The position numbers were made by a program, and so were the translations under genes. Shown one piece after another: positions 1-11,664 of a DNA stretch of 64,000 nt. Under the pieces are notes generated by a model. The model ran no database searches, was not told the DNA's origin, and saw only the letters and a list, made by a program, of their open reading frames with translations. Each line of letters opens with the position of its first letter. Position 1 is the first letter of the stretch. Origin of the DNA: Leptidea sinapis (Eukaryota > Arthropoda > Insecta > Lepidoptera > Pieridae); assembly GCF_905404315.1 (NCBI RefSeq), contig NC_066288.1, positions 6,968,501 through 7,032,500 of the forward strand. Direction: 5' to 3'.

Positions 1-49
1 GCAAGATTTATGCTCCTAACTAATTATAGTTCGACTATTTCAATTTAAT

Positions 50-135
50 GATCATACGGTCATCGGGCCAGTGGTTGAACCATTGTGATTGCGAAGCGAT
101 GTCGAGGGATCGAATATCAGCCGTGAAATACTTTA
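50..135 (+). repeat. possible degenerate tRNA-derived SINE head
   Basis: A GGGCCAGTGGTTGAACC segment followed about 35 bases later by GGATCGAATATC resembles a decayed pol III A box and B box at tRNA-like spacing. No acceptor stem pairs across it, so it is not a tRNA gene. It could also be chance similarity. Confidence 0.25.
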
Positions 136-192
136 ACAATTTAATTATTTAGTTTTTAAGCTTTATCATTAGATCTAAGGCGATAGTTAAAC

Positions 193-252
193 TTGTATTT
201 CATTGTTCAAGTTTTTACTTCTGCCGGTTCTCCCGGAGTGCACCCGTATTTT
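193..252 (+). repeat. fragment of a shared repeat (CTTCTGCCGG block)
   Basis: The block TTCAAGTTTT.ACTTCTGCCGG, followed by CTCCCGGAGTG, recurs at 33261-33316, at its duplicate near 49310-49363, and reverse-complemented at 53158-53215. It is a dispersed repeat, with the copy here truncated. I cannot assign it to a transposon class. Confidence 0.55.
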
Positions 253-895
253 TTCACCAAACATTCAAAACTTGAATTTGAAAATCCAATGGAATGTTTT
301 GTTGTCTACAAATCAAATATAATACTTAAAGGAGTTAAATGTCAAATACAAAAATAAACATCATTTTATAAAATGTCACACGAGATAAAATTTCTTTTAG
401 CTATTCATGTATAGCATAATAATAACGCCAACTTGTTTCCATGTTTATAGTAAGTATACAAAATCAGATGCATTGAAATGTATATAAATACAGTTTTATA
501 GAAGTTCCGGTCGGTTAGGTAACACTCCCACGCAACCATTACCCGCAAACGGTGTGCCTTCGGATACTAAGACTGGTGACATTGTCACAGGCGGAGAGTA
601 CGCGGGTTAGAGTTGATTTTGATTTGATTATAATTGACGTAGTTTGGCTTACATATCTAGCCCCAACATTAAATAAATCATAAGTTATTTATTCGGGTAG
701 GTGAAAAAAATAGACACACAAAAAAATTTCAATATTGTACATTTTACCATTATTAAAGTAAGGTTTTGATTAAAAGAAGTGGAAAAAACCTATTGTCCTA
801 CTTTGTTTATTATAAATACAATCTTTGCAAAATTATGTAACGTACAATGATTAAAAGTAAATTAGTTAAAAAATTTGCCCTAGAGTTATTGGGTT

Positions 896-946
896 CTATT
901 TGCATAATAATTATTTATTTACCATAAATAATTATTATGCAAATAG
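896..946. repeat. perfect 23-bp inverted repeat carrying two octamer motifs
   Basis: Positions 896-918 are exactly reverse-complementary to 924-946 around a 5-base loop (919-923). Each arm holds ATTTGCAT or its complement ATGCAAAT, the octamer recognised by POU-domain factors in animals. The arms are very AT-rich, so the hairpin may simply be a slippage or fold-back product. A regulatory role is inference only. Confidence 0.7.
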
Positions 947-2369
947 TTTTAAAATATTAATTACTTAAGTCCCGAATAAAGGATCATCTAGCAACTCTCG
1001 ACCATATTATATCAACCCGCCCCGCGGCAACGTTACAAACAATAATATTTAAGCGAAATACAATTAATATACAAAATCTAGTGTATAGGTTTCATAAAAC
1101 AACATAACTTTTAAATAAACTTAAACTTACATAATTATAAAGCATAGTACTTAGCGCAAAGGTTGTTTATGTATTTACACGTTTCATACGAGTATCAAAC
1201 TATAAACTCCGCCGAAATAAATTCGCTCTACAGATTACGGTTTTTAAGTGGATGAAACCACCGGAACAGTTGCAATATGGATGAACAATTAGTGATAGTG
1301 ATTTTAATTTCAATTCATGTGGTGAGATGTTGGTAGATCGCGGAACTGTATCACAATTATAATTATTCACAGAGAAGTTCTTCAGAAGCCCCTTTCTCAC
1401 ACTGCTGTGACAAATCTAATATTTTAAGTTTCAAATTAAAACCCATTTAAGTTGGTTGAATGCTTAGTTAATTTTCACATTATGAGCTTCAATAATTATA
1501 GGAAAGAACTAAAAACTTACATACAAAATTTAGAGTAGGTATAATTTGTATTTGAATTAAAAAAAAAACAACCTTTTAAATCGCTCCGGTTGTCGCTCAT
1601 CTACCCGCTATCTCAAGCGCTAAACGCTTATCATATGCGCAGTAGTAGTAAATCTCGGTCGCTGATAACAGAGACTCCTCTGCCAAATTTCATTGCGCCG
1701 ACTGCGTTGGATGACGTCCGTTTGCTCTGTTTCCATTGTTATACGGAATTTGGCAGTACTTACTTAAATGTATATAATTTTAATGAGTGATAAAAACTGA
1801 AATCAAGTATAAATAAGTGGCACACTATTTTATTAATGTTGCTGTATGGAAGATACAGTTGAAATAAAATTGAGATAAATTATATTCTTACAAGTAGCTG
1901 GAAACAAAACAATATAGTGTTTTATGCATTTCTCCATTACTCGCAAGTAAACAGTAATAATTATGGTATATGGTGATATAAGTTTTGCATAATAATTATT
2001 AGAGACCTCCAACATTGTTATGGCGGCAAAAGTACTAGAGATACCAAATTTTCTTTGGGGAAATTGTCAATCAGTGCTGTTTTGTGCATTTATCATAAAA
2101 GAACGTATCAACGCTCTTCAGAGTATCATATTTAGTGCCAGATCAGTTTTCGTTTTCAAATTACTGTCTATTTGAGTCATCTCGAAGAAAAGGCAGATTG
2201 TCCTCGAAGAACTTATTTGATAGTGATCGAAGGATGCGTACCGTACCGTATCGATTCTCACAATACGTTCACGCACGAGTAAACTGTGAAATTAACTTCA
2301 ATATTTCCACGTTGATGAGGCAATGGTGCCTTTAAACAAAGCATGTATGAGATATCTATCTATGTATGT

Positions 2370-2600
2370 ATGCGATACCATAAAAGGCATGAAAGGCATT
2401 TATTTACTCAAAATTCATTCCTTTAGAATTCTTTTTCGTGTAACTTCAAACACTACCACCGCTTCGGAAACAAATGGTGCTCTGAGAGAGAAGAAACGGC
2501 GCAAAAAACGCTCCCAGCATTCCTTTTTTGAGCTCTTTTTAATAAATAGAGCATAGAGCCGACAACACTCCTGTGTTCCTCTTTTAATACAACAAAATGC
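2370..2600 (-). mobile_element. LINE 3' UTR remnant
   Basis: Read on the minus strand, this runs from TTAAAAAGAGCTCAAAAAAG through a GCGTTTTTTGCGCC block to GAATTTTGAG.AAATAAATGC. The same ends occur, with the middle deleted, downstream of an RT C-terminal fragment at 31510-31590. That ties this piece to the 3' untranslated region of the same non-LTR family. The ORFs of 77 and 99 codons overlapping it are therefore not genes. Confidence 0.6.
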
Positions 2601-2859
2601 GAATGAATACAAAAATAATATAAAATATATTCTTTTATTTAATATAATCTCGTACAATGGAAACAGTGTGATCAATCGGCAAGTAAAGTGGCAAGCGCAT
2701 CCATACCGACACATACAGTGGGATGAGTCAGTGTTTATATTATATTATCAGTATCTTAACTCCGAGCGGCTGATGGACGCTGTGTTGCCAGATGTCTTCA
2801 AATTGTAAGATGTCTATAAAAACCGGTCAAGAGTAAAGTGGAAATGCGTAAAGTTCCTC

Positions 2860-3169
2860 TTTTTTTTTATGAAAATAAGGTAAGAGATTAGCAGGACGTT
2901 CAGCTAATGGTAATTGATACGCCCTGTCCATTACAATGCAGTGCCGCTCAGGATTCTTGAAAAACCCCAACAATTCTAAGCGGCACTACAACTGCGCTCG
3001 TCACCTTGAGACATAAGATGTCTCATTTGCCCAGTAATTTCACTAGCTACGGCGCCCTTCAGACCGACACACAATAATGTTTACACATTACTGCTTCACG
3101 GCAGAAATAGTAGCCGTTGTGGTACCCATAATCTAGCCGATATCCTGTGCAAAGGAGCCTCCCACTGGT
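2860..3169 (-). mobile_element. SINE-like element, copy 1
   Basis: This is one of a family seen at nine sites in the window. In sense orientation it starts ACCAGTGGGAGG, has GTAACATTACTG-type and GCCGCTCAG-type hairpins, and ends in CCTTATTTTCATAAAA plus an A run (here the T run at 2861). Short similar bases flank it (GTTCCTC and GTTCTC), a possible imperfect target-site duplication. I see no clear tRNA-type promoter, so the class is uncertain. Confidence 0.75.
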
Positions 3170-3244
3170 TCTCAGGTTGGAACCAACAAAACTAACAACA
3201 AACAACATAACTGACCCAAATCATCCAAACGATTTATATATTAC

Positions 3245-3530
3245 AACTACTGCAAACGTATTGCCATATTAATTACGTACCCCGCGCCCGTTCATTGTAT
3301 GAATTGTCTTAAGTAATGAAATGTCGTTGACTGAATTATTTATATCGTGAATAAATAGGTATTTCTATGCCAAAAAATAGAGGTTCCAGATAAGTAACCA
3401 CCATAAATTATATACTTAAACCTTCTCCGAAACATGCTGCATCTTATGGTTTATGTATTCTTCCGATCGGTTTAGTAGTTTTCGCTATATAACCGAATGA
3501 AAAAAACACTGCTCCATTTATTAGTATAGA
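3245..3530 (-). mobile_element. non-autonomous Helitron remnant
   Basis: On the minus strand it begins TCTATACTAATA at 3530 next to a host T and runs to a decayed GGCAATACGTTTGC near 3245-3270, where related copies have the terminal hairpin before CTAG. The internal CGCGCCCGTTCATT block also occurs at 14335-14355 in another copy. The final CTAG is degraded, so the left boundary is approximate. Confidence 0.6.
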
Positions 3531-3531
3531 T

Positions 3532-4602
3532 TTAGTAAATGATATTTGATTGAGTTATAATCTTTCGATGGTAGACATGAATAGAGTCGCACATCGGATC
3601 GGCTACTACAACAGCGTAGGCACTAGGATTATCCGAAGGGAAACAAACCTTGCCCCAAGGGTAGGATGCAAAAAAGGAACGCATCATATCCCAATCTGCT
3701 GACTTGTAGTGCCAAACGCGGCGAGTCGCTGGTGGTCTGCGACGTGGGCGTTTAATAGGCACTACATTCCTGACCAGGCAATGGTCGGACGTTCTGAGCG
3801 GGGCGTCGACGGAGACTTGGTAACTATCAGAATGTATAGTCAGCAGAAGATCCAATAAGGACGGCGTGTGGCTGTCAACATCCGGGAGCCGCGTTGGCGA
3901 CTCAACCAATTGGGACAGACCATACGCCAATGCAAAATTATGCACAGATCGCCCTGCATAGTCTGTGGTACGTGACCCAAGCCATTCGGCATTGTGCCCG
4001 TTGAAATCACCCAAGACTACGATTTCAGCGGAGGGGATCTGTGCAAGCACGTCGCCAATTGCCGCTTGAACGCAGCCCATGAGATGATCAGTTTCTGCGT
4101 TACCACTATGGGACCTATAGACCAACGCATAGATGCAGACGCAGTCCACTAAATCTACGCGGAGCCAGAGAGTAGACCGGTCCCTACCCTCAAAATTGCC
4201 GAGACGGCGACAGCAGATATCCTCCCTAACGTACACACATACCCCGGCATGAGGCAAAAAATTATGCTCAATTTTGTACCCGGGATACGTTAAATATGAC
4301 GTATCTCTAGGTCCAGATATCTGCCTCTCCGTAAGCAAACACAAGGCCGGCTGCACCGTCTCAAGGTGGTGGTGGACGGCGTTTAAATTGGAGTGAATTC
4401 CCCTGATGTTACAAAAGTCCACATTATGCGTGGATTGGGTTGCCGTGGTGTTACTGCCCTGTTTGTCCTTTGACATGAGCGGTTCTGTGCCCTCCCCAGA
4501 ATACGATGAGCAGCCCGAGCGAGAATGCTCGGGGAGGGATTCTCCGACTCTGGTGGAGCCGGTACCCTCCTGGGGTAAAAACTCTTTGAGTTCCGCTGCC
4601 AT
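3532..4602 (-). pseudogene. family A non-LTR LINE, endonuclease part of ORF2, 3'-truncated
   Basis: The 356-codon ORF matches an AP-endonuclease-type domain of a CR1/Jockey-like LINE. It opens with a low-complexity leader, then VDFCNIRGIHSNLNAVHHHL and LLTE near residues 60-90, GDFNGHNAEWLGSRTTD near 195-210, and TSDHCLV near 270. The expected catalytic E, D/N and SDH residues are present. Around codon 335 (near base 3597) homology with its sister at 17205-17732 stops and the frame runs into unrelated sequence, so all of the RT is missing. Losing the 3' half is unusual, since target-primed reverse transcription normally truncates the 5' end. It is a dead fragment, although its endonuclease reads open. 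Confidence 0.85.
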
Positions 4603-4735
4603 ATTTTAGTGGTGAGGGGGGGAGGAGCAGATGGCTCCCGGTCCTCGACGCTAACCTATACACTTAGCGACACTTAGCGGCACTAGGCCGCTATTTCACG
4701 CCGGTATTCTGTGCAAGTGTGGTAAGTACTTTTAT
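4603..4735 (-). mobile_element. 5' leader of family A LINE
   Basis: This lies upstream of the endonuclease ORF in transcription order. It shares with the sister copy at 21990-22100 a CACGCCGG block and a hairpin with a 7-bp stem, here 4675-4681 paired with 4687-4693. The stem is identical in both copies while the 5-base loop differs. The end towards 4735 is not defined. Confidence 0.6.
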
Positions 4736-6149
4736 TTAAGCCTTTTTTTTTCATGTTATTACTTTTAATTCCAGGATTTATTTGAAAATTTACTAATTTG
4801 ATACATTATCGTTATGTTCTTAAGTAATTTTAACACTGGGATGATTCAAATACTTTTATTCATATGTTTTTTTAAATCATTTATTGAAAGTCAAAAACCT
4901 ATCGACAAGATATTTCTCAGACCTGAGAAGAACGAGGGATAGGAACTCAGCGGTCTTCTATTCTATTTAAATTGAGTTATATCAAAATTTATTCACTTAA
5001 ATATAATAAATCGTAAATCAAAATAAATTCATAAGTCATGCCATTTAATGTAGGTACCTATATATGCGCTTATAGACTTTTAAAAATGGTTTAGTTTAGG
5101 CATTCAAATATATAATAAACATAAGTATGTAGTAGTTAGCCTATGTACCTACATCCGTCTTAAGTATGTATAACTGGAAGCCAAAAATGATGTCAAAGCT
5201 TACTTAACCGAAACCCACGCCGTCGATGTTAATAGCATAATAGACAATTTACTTAACTTACCGTAACTTAAATTTTAAAGTAAGTACTTGAGTGAACGCC
5301 TACTGCTTTTGCTTACATCATCTTAGGTTATTGCATTTGCTTGCTGGTTAGTATATAATTATTAATTTGTAACTTAAATTTATAATCAAAGTGCTGCTTA
5401 TGCTTCAACTTAATTTTACCCTCATCGTCCTATTCAAGCTCGCTAAAAATTGCTATTTAAAGATTCATATGAGAATTCTTTAAAACAATGGTTATATTTA
5501 AATAAAATACTTATTACCTATTATAGTATGCAACAAGAGAGTCATAAAACGCGAGTGGCGCGGGTTGCGAAGTGAGACATAGGCGAATTTTTTCTGCGAC
5601 TTGGTAATTTGATTTATTAATAATGATAATAAACATACGATGTTTATTATTATTATTATATTATTATGTTTATTATTACCACATTTTTCGAGTTGCCGCT
5701 TAAATGCGCGGGAAATGTATTGTATAGATACTTATCTCTGGTGAGTGGTTTCATTTCACCTTCAAGGAATGGCAAAGGTACCTACACCCATACAGCCAAC
5801 GCGGGAAAATTGACAATTACAAAATATATCTAACAGCATCTTGGCAAATTATATAAACTAGGTTTTTTCTTCAGTTGACATTAAAATGTTTAGTTTAATG
5901 ATTTAAACATGAAAATATTATTCATATATAATTTGTAATAATAATTCTATGAACCTACGAGACTTAATCTAGATTTAGCTGTGTGTAGCACCAAAACAAG
6001 TGTGCTTTTTTGGCGACATTATAGTACTGTTAAGAATGCCTTTTTAGGCCATAGAATATAGACTTTTTCAAAGACTTAATAAAGTATGTACTTATATTAC
6101 TGATCGTTGCTGTATAAATGACAATGATAGTAATTATTTGATTAGCACT
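4736..6149. other. AT-rich stretch without a recognisable gene
   Basis: I see no coding signal and no repeat I can name. The one clear structure is an inverted repeat of about 19 bp with one mismatch (5618-5636 against 5640-5658), rich in TTATTA, which looks like slippage-derived fold-back sequence. Part of the right end may be the 5' region of the LINE that follows. Confidence 0.55.
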
Positions 6150-6284
6150 GCTTCTATTGAGCAGTCTTATAGTTTAGCTTCTGATTTGGAATATGTTTCA
6201 AATTAGTCAATAAGACAATAGGGGCCTCCTCTAGCAATATAAATACACAATGTACAAGTACTAGTAAACATAATAATCGTAAAG

Positions 6285-6981
6285 TCATAAACCTGATGCA
6301 CCAAAATATGCAAGGATTGTTTGGTAAAGAACTGGAACTGGAGTTACTAATAAACCATGAAAAAATTGATATCTTATGTCTTACTGAACACTGGCTTAAA
6401 AAATATGAGCTCATTTTTAACTCCAGGTCATCAGGTGGCAAGTGTGTTTAGCAGAGAAAAGGCAACATGTAGCGGCTCTCTTATACTTATAAGAAAATCA
6501 TTTAAATTCAAGGATTGTAATGATATTGTGGGCCTCTCTGTTGAACGTACCATTGAAATAGCCTGTGCAGAGCTTGAGTGTGCCATTGTTGTAAGTATAT
6601 ACAGACCCCCCGATGCATTATATGAGTTATTTGAGTGTATTGGAGGAGGTTCTATCAAAATTATCAGAATCTTAGAAATATATTATGATTTGTGGTGACT
6701 TTAATATTAACTTATTAGAAAAATCCACCACAAGTATTAGATTCAAATCTTTGTTTAAATCATATAATTTATGTAATAATTTCATAGAACCTACTAGAGT
6801 AACCAGCACCTCTAAAAGCTGTATTGATAATATTTTTAATAATTATAAACCTATTTCTCAGTCAATCATTAGTAAACTGAGCTCAGACCACTTTGGTCAG
6901 TTAGCCTCTTTTAATATTGAAGTAAACAAATGTACTTCAACTAAAAAGTTTATGTTTATTCCGGCGATGATAAATAAATGA
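6285..6981 (+). pseudogene. family B LINE endonuclease fragment
   Basis: LMHQNMQGLFGKELELELL and DILCLTEHWL at 6295-6400 match the start of an AP-endonuclease domain with its catalytic E. After frame changes near 6420 and 6690, YRPPDALYELF and ICGDFNINLLEKS follow, then a decayed SDHFGQ end near 6885. The GDFN and SDH motifs remain, but the frame is broken at least twice. It joins directly to RT thumb sequence at about 6980 with no polymerase core between, so the product cannot function. Confidence 0.75.
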
Positions 6982-6991
6982 TGAAATAATA

Positions 6992-7522
6992 GTGGAATCT
7001 GCTGTATTTCTTGGCATTACTCTTGATTCCAAATTGCATTGGGGCCCCCATATTGAAGGATTGGCGAATAGGCTTAGTCCTGCAGCATATGCGGTTAAGA
7101 AAATTGGACGGTTAACTTACATAGATACGGCGCGATTAGTATACTTTAGTTATTTTCATAGTATTATGTCCTACGGTATATTGTTATGGGGTAGTGCAAC
7201 CGATATTAATACCATCTTTGTGCTGCAGAAGAGGGCTATTCGCGCGATTTATAACCTAGGTCCTAAAGAATCATTAAGAGAAAAATTTAAAGAAATAAAC
7301 ATTTTGAGTGTTGCTTCTCAATACATTTTTGATAATGTTCTGTATGTTCATAAGCACATTGAAGAATTTTCTAGAAACTGTGATATTCATAATTTTAACA
7401 AGAGGAACAAACATAAACTTGTTATGCCTACTACTCGGTTGGGTCGAATTAGTAAGTCTTTTGTTGGCCGATGTATATGCATCTACAATATGATCCCAGA
7501 AAATTTACAAAAAAAAGTGTAA
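6992..7522 (+). pseudogene. family B LINE reverse transcriptase, C-terminal fragment
   Basis: The 176-codon ORF begins at FLGITLDSKLHWGPHI, the conserved block after the RT palm. It continues through YGILLWGSA and LQKRAIRAIYNL to a C-terminal TTRLGRISKSFVGRCICIYN block, as in CR1/Jockey-type LINEs. The YADD-containing palm is absent. The annotated start is an internal methionine created by the deletion junction. Downstream comes the family B 3' UTR. Confidence 0.8.
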
Positions 7523-7820
7523 CGAAATTGAAAAGAATTGTTAAAAAACGTTTGTGTGGGAAAGGTTACTATAGCATACACGATTTTCTTAATGACACCA
7601 CGGACTGGGAATAAAGCGAACACCCTCAGGCTCTTTAATTATAAATGTTTATTGTACGGTACATTGTAATGCATATTTTATATAAAAAAAAAGCCCGCTG
7701 AGTTTCTTGCGCCCATTCTTCTCAGATCTGAGGCAGTCTCTTTTGAATGGGTGGTCGATTTGACGTTCAATAAGTGATTTTAAATCCTATTCTGAATAAA
7801 AATATTTGATTTTGAATTTG

Positions 7821-8356
7821 ATAGTGGAGTAGAAAAAAAAAATTAATCACGTCTACATTATTATTTGGCTTAAACTCATTGAGATAATATTATGTTTTTA
7901 CAAAAAGAAAAAGAACTTCATTGTTAGTCTGGAAACACTTATTTCAAAGAAGTATAATCCGTTTTGGTGGTCTTTCATGTTATCAGTAGTTAGTTTCCTA
8001 TCTATTCCTTAGGGATCATAACAAGCTGGGAACACAAAAAAGCGAATGCTAAAGAACGAAACAGGAGGCGTATGTGTGAATGGTTAACCCAATTATTACT
8101 TTATTTGGAAACAAATACAGAAACATCTATCTATATATATACATATAAGAGAATTCCACCTATGTTTTGACTCATCACCTTATGTGTGTGGATATGGAAA
8201 CACAATTTCAAATTATCTATGCAGATAAAACTACCAAAACTTATAGCAATCAGATATGTCATTTAAAAACAAGATGAAAAGCAGTGGGCCGAGACTATAT
8301 GTACAGAGCCTTGGAGTACACCTAATATTAAACTTAACTGTAGGGAAGATGAAACT
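7821..8356. other. no recognisable feature
   Basis: AT-rich sequence between two LINE fragments. I see no ORF, repeat family or structure that I can support. Confidence 0.5.
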
Positions 8357-8545
8357 TTAATGATCACACACATATACACGTGCACTTAGATAAGCAGCAT
8401 ACCAGTGCAAGTGGTTGCCCTTAATACCCCCGAATGATAATTTCTTTAAGAACAATAGGTGATCTACCTTGTGAAATGCCTTTTTCAAGTCTGTATAAAT
8501 TGGTTCAATTTCTTTTTGCTGTCTAAAACCTTTAAACAAATAATC
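8357..8545 (-). pseudogene. LINE reverse transcriptase palm fragment
   Basis: The 60-codon minus-strand ORF contains QQKEIEPIYTDLKKAFHKV followed by DHLLFLKKLSFGG. This is the RT block that holds the first catalytic aspartate of CR1/Jockey-like LINEs (usual form YTDFSKAFD.V). Nothing recognisable continues on either side, so it is an isolated scrap. The family is uncertain. Confidence 0.7.
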
Positions 8546-9183
8546 AGCGAAAGGGAGAAGATTACTAGGTAAACCGGGCGGTCACGAATCGGGTTGCTAT
8601 TCTACGATGGCGTGTGTCAGTTTTGGGTATAGATGAATCTAACGTTGTGGTAAAATATATTTTCAAATTAATCAATATTATATGCTCCATTGAAAGCGAG
8701 TTCAAGGACTGACAGAAAATATTAAAATAATATTTATCAGCAATGACTTTAGAATCGTACGACACTTTCATATTAAATAACGATTACCTCCTCGTACGAG
8801 ACTCATTAGAATTGAGTTATATTTCGAAACAAAACGTACTTATTTTGAAATTTAGTAAGTAGTAAGAAGCAATTAACCGCCGCAGGTTATCATAGGTTTT
8901 ATAACGGCCCATATTTGGAATTTACGTCTTAGAGACTGTGTAGGCAATTTCGACGAATTAATTCTAGCAAATGGAGTATGAGAGTTCATGACATTTTAAA
9001 TTTTTGTATAAGAGGTATCCTCGCCGAAAGAGGGGATAAAAAGAAAATCAGTACGCTGCTTCTATTGCGTTATTAATAGTATGATTTATAATACAAAATT
9101 TTCTTTTATTTAATAATTAAATTATTATTTTATTATAAATACTTTTAAATATAAAAATACAGGCCATATTGTTACTATATATA
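8546..9183. other. no recognisable feature
   Basis: AT-rich sequence. The 68-codon ORF at 8565-8771 has no visible motif and is probably chance. Confidence 0.5.
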
Positions 9184-9490
9184 TCATCATCATCAGCCGG
9201 TAGACGGCCACTGCTGGATAAAGGCCGGCGTTATTGACCAGATCGTCGGTCCATCTTGTGGAGGGCCTACCAACACTGCGTCTTCCGGTACGTGGTCGCC
9301 ATTCGAGAACTTTAGTGCCCCAACGGCCATCTGCCCGTCGAACAATCTACCCTGCCCACTGCCCCTTCAGTTTCGCAGTCATTTGGGCTATGTCGGCTTT
9401 GGTTCTCCTACGGATCTCCTCATTTCTGATACGATCTCGCAGGGAAACTCCGAGCATAGCCCTCTCCATATTATATATTGTAGGATATTA
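9184..9490 (-). mobile_element. RTE-type LINE, 3' end
   Basis: Minus-strand translation gives the RTE C-terminus: LRDRIRNEEIRRRT-like, then a decayed KLKWQWAGH-like block and RWTDDLV. The element ends in an ATC-repeat tail on the plus strand (9186-9195), the short 3' microsatellite typical of RTE. It matches the copies at 56595, 60445 and 63720. The 100-codon plus-strand ORF here is antisense to it. Confidence 0.75.
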
Positions 9491-11282
9491 TGCCCAAAGC
9501 TGGATGATGAGGAACCACACTAGATATGACGGTTAATATATTTAGTGGATCCCTTTTAATGTAAACAAATACCTCGTTGCAATATAACTCAAGAGTATTA
9601 AAGAAACGATAACAGAGTAAAACTGACGTCACGTTACGTTGTAATTAAATAAGGTACTGTATATATTATGCTTAAGTGTCTGGTCGCAGGCGGTGCGCGT
9701 GCGCATGTCACCGCGGGTGGCAAATTGCAACGAGTGGGACAGACGAACGCAAACGTCTTTATCATACGTACCAATAGAACGTACAATTACTTTTAATTTA
9801 TACTACTCTAGATATCAGACAGATTTAAAAACTAGTATTGCCGAGTAATAAATAATAATGAACTATAAAATTGACTCTTATCAGTTTAGATCAACGATAG
9901 TGCAAAATTTGGGCAACTCTTATAATAATACGGTAAACCTACAAATGTCAAAAGACGTCAATAATATAGCCATACTTTTTGGCAAGATATCAAATTTGTA
10001 GATTCAGGGCATTGTTTATGATACAGATCTCATTCCTTTAATAAAATTGCTAAGGCGTTTGGTAAGAATTTTGCTTTCTTTAGTTGCTGATAGGCAACCC
10101 GACTAAGAGGGCTAGAAAGATGAAAGTTATAAGGTTTTTTAATTTGCCGTGGTAAATATGAATACAATCTCTTTTTAGTAAACATCATTATTTAATAAAC
10201 GTGAGTGACTTAAGAAGGTTCAGATGTAGCATTGTACATTTCATTATAAAGTCTTATCAAGAAAATATCATTATAGTTTTGTTTTTATAACAGTATTGCA
10301 AGTATAGATAAATAACATTGAAACAAGTGCAAATTTAGAAAACATTAATGAGATATCCAATTCATTCAATTTTTAGTTTGTATAAATTTTTTATACATAA
10401 TACCCACATTGATCAGTGAGAGGCTTCTTTACTGGCGAGATGCATTTTTGTATGCAAACAAGATACTAAAGAAGTTACCAAAGCGACGTCTTTTTGGAGT
10501 AACAGGAGTAACTGATTGAACTTACCTCACGTCACGAATCACGCGCTCCACCTCTAGTTGACACACCAAAGATATATACACATATATTAGTAGGAACACA
10601 CAAACATCATCAAATGTTTGTTATAGCCGTGAGTGCGCCGCACACGACCGGCCAATTTCTTTCACCGCACCTGCGTTTTGTATGTAAATACTGTATATTT
10701 TGATGTGTGTTTGATACTTCGTGATAGCGCCTGCTACCGCGCCCACGTGTCAGCGTGAAAAAGCACGTACTTATGTCTCAAAGTGACTGAGAGTTGTATT
10801 TAGTCTTTCAGTCTTTAATATAACACTTGCATTAAATTTGTAACTAAAATTTATTAACGATGCGGGACACGGACCCGCGACCTCTCGAATTCCGTCACTA
10901 AATTTAATTAACTTAATCTCAGAAGTGATAAACCTCACTTTAAAAATTACAAATTGATTTCATATTTTCCAATCTATGTATCTGAAATATCTAATACGAC
11001 AGTTACGGTGACTCTGTCTAAAATATTATTATTGTCGCGACTCACACTGTATTTGTGTAGCGAAACATATGGATCATATAAGAGGAATCAAGAGTCAATA
11101 TTAAATTCATCTCGTTGTATTGAATTATTGCACTCTCATAAATTATTCAACGCAGTTAGTGTCGATCTTGCACAATTTATGAAGTCGATACTGCAGGTGT
11201 AGCGTGTAATTATTACATAGTTATGCACAAACTCTTTACTATAAATTCTACATTCATGATGAGAACCTAGTTTTTCCCTCTA
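9491..11282. other. AT-rich stretch, largely unassigned
   Basis: No gene is supported. A GC-richer patch near 10620-10770 is not recognisable to me. A short tRNA-like B-box piece at 10858-10905 is listed separately. The 82-codon ORF at 10954-11202 has no motif. Confidence 0.5.
10858..10905 (-). repeat. tRNA-derived SINE fragment (B-box region)
   Basis: On the minus strand, GAGGTCGCGGGTCCGTGTCCC followed by GCATCG resembles the T-arm and B-box end of the tRNA-derived repeats at 25905-25945 and 26172-26212 (GAGGTCGTGGGTTCGAATCC, then GCAT). The B box has decayed and no A box is seen. Confidence 0.45.
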
Positions 11283-11289
11283 CTATGTA

Positions 11290-11664
11290 ATGGGTTCAAA
11301 CAACAGGCTGTTCCTCATTTTTGACAGCAAATTTTTTGCCTGTTTGAAGCGCCACTCGCGAGCGTCCAGAGAACTAATTTTGACTTCAAATGGCTGCGAG
11401 AGAAGCGTACAATTCTCAATTGAAGTATTTTTGCATTTTGAATTCATTTCAGTCGTTTTTCGTGTTATTCGTACTTCAGGAATCCACGTAATAAAGTACA
11501 CAATTCATTTTGTAAATAGTTTTCCTGTCGATGTATGTTTAGCTGAGGTTGTCATTACTGATTTTAGTGCCGCAGACTCTCACTACATGGCCAACAGCGC
11601 CAAAATGGCGAATATCAAACAGGCACAAAAGCACTTTGACAGCCGCCATTCCAGTGGTATATAG
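11290..11664 (+). other. uncharacterised 124-codon ORF, probably repeat-derived
   Basis: This ORF is longer than most chance ORFs here, but I do not recognise the protein. Its sequence has mixed base composition, no signal peptide, no convincing membrane segment and no metal-binding motif. An overlapping minus-strand ORF covers half of it. Position and composition fit a dispersed non-coding repeat better than a gene. I claim no function. Confidence 0.3.

Larger units (their letters stand above)
1..2360. other. AT-rich stretch without a recognisable gene
   Basis: The ORFs here (up to 77 codons) show no domain, no consistent codon use and no family resemblance I can name, so I treat them as chance. 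A moderately GC-rich patch near 1575-1760 stands out from the AT-rich surroundings, but I cannot assign it. The stretch holds a possible tRNA-derived remnant, a shared repeat block and a perfect hairpin, each listed separately. Confidence 0.6.
6150..7820 (+). mobile_element. family B LINE with internal deletion
   Basis: This is a plus-strand non-LTR retrotransposon remnant: endonuclease pieces (6285-6960), RT C-terminal region (6992-7522), then a 3' UTR with AGCCCGCTGAGTTTCTTGCG and a TTGATTTTGAATTTGAT tail. The 3' UTR recurs at 13220-13360 with a second, 5'-truncated copy. The 5' boundary is uncertain. About 1 kb covering the RT fingers and palm is missing between endonuclease and thumb. Confidence 0.8.

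Noticed and set aside
2323..2714. Two overlapping ORFs of 77 and 99 codons on opposite strands
   Set aside because: They lie in a LINE 3' UTR remnant shared with 31510-31590 and show no coding pattern.
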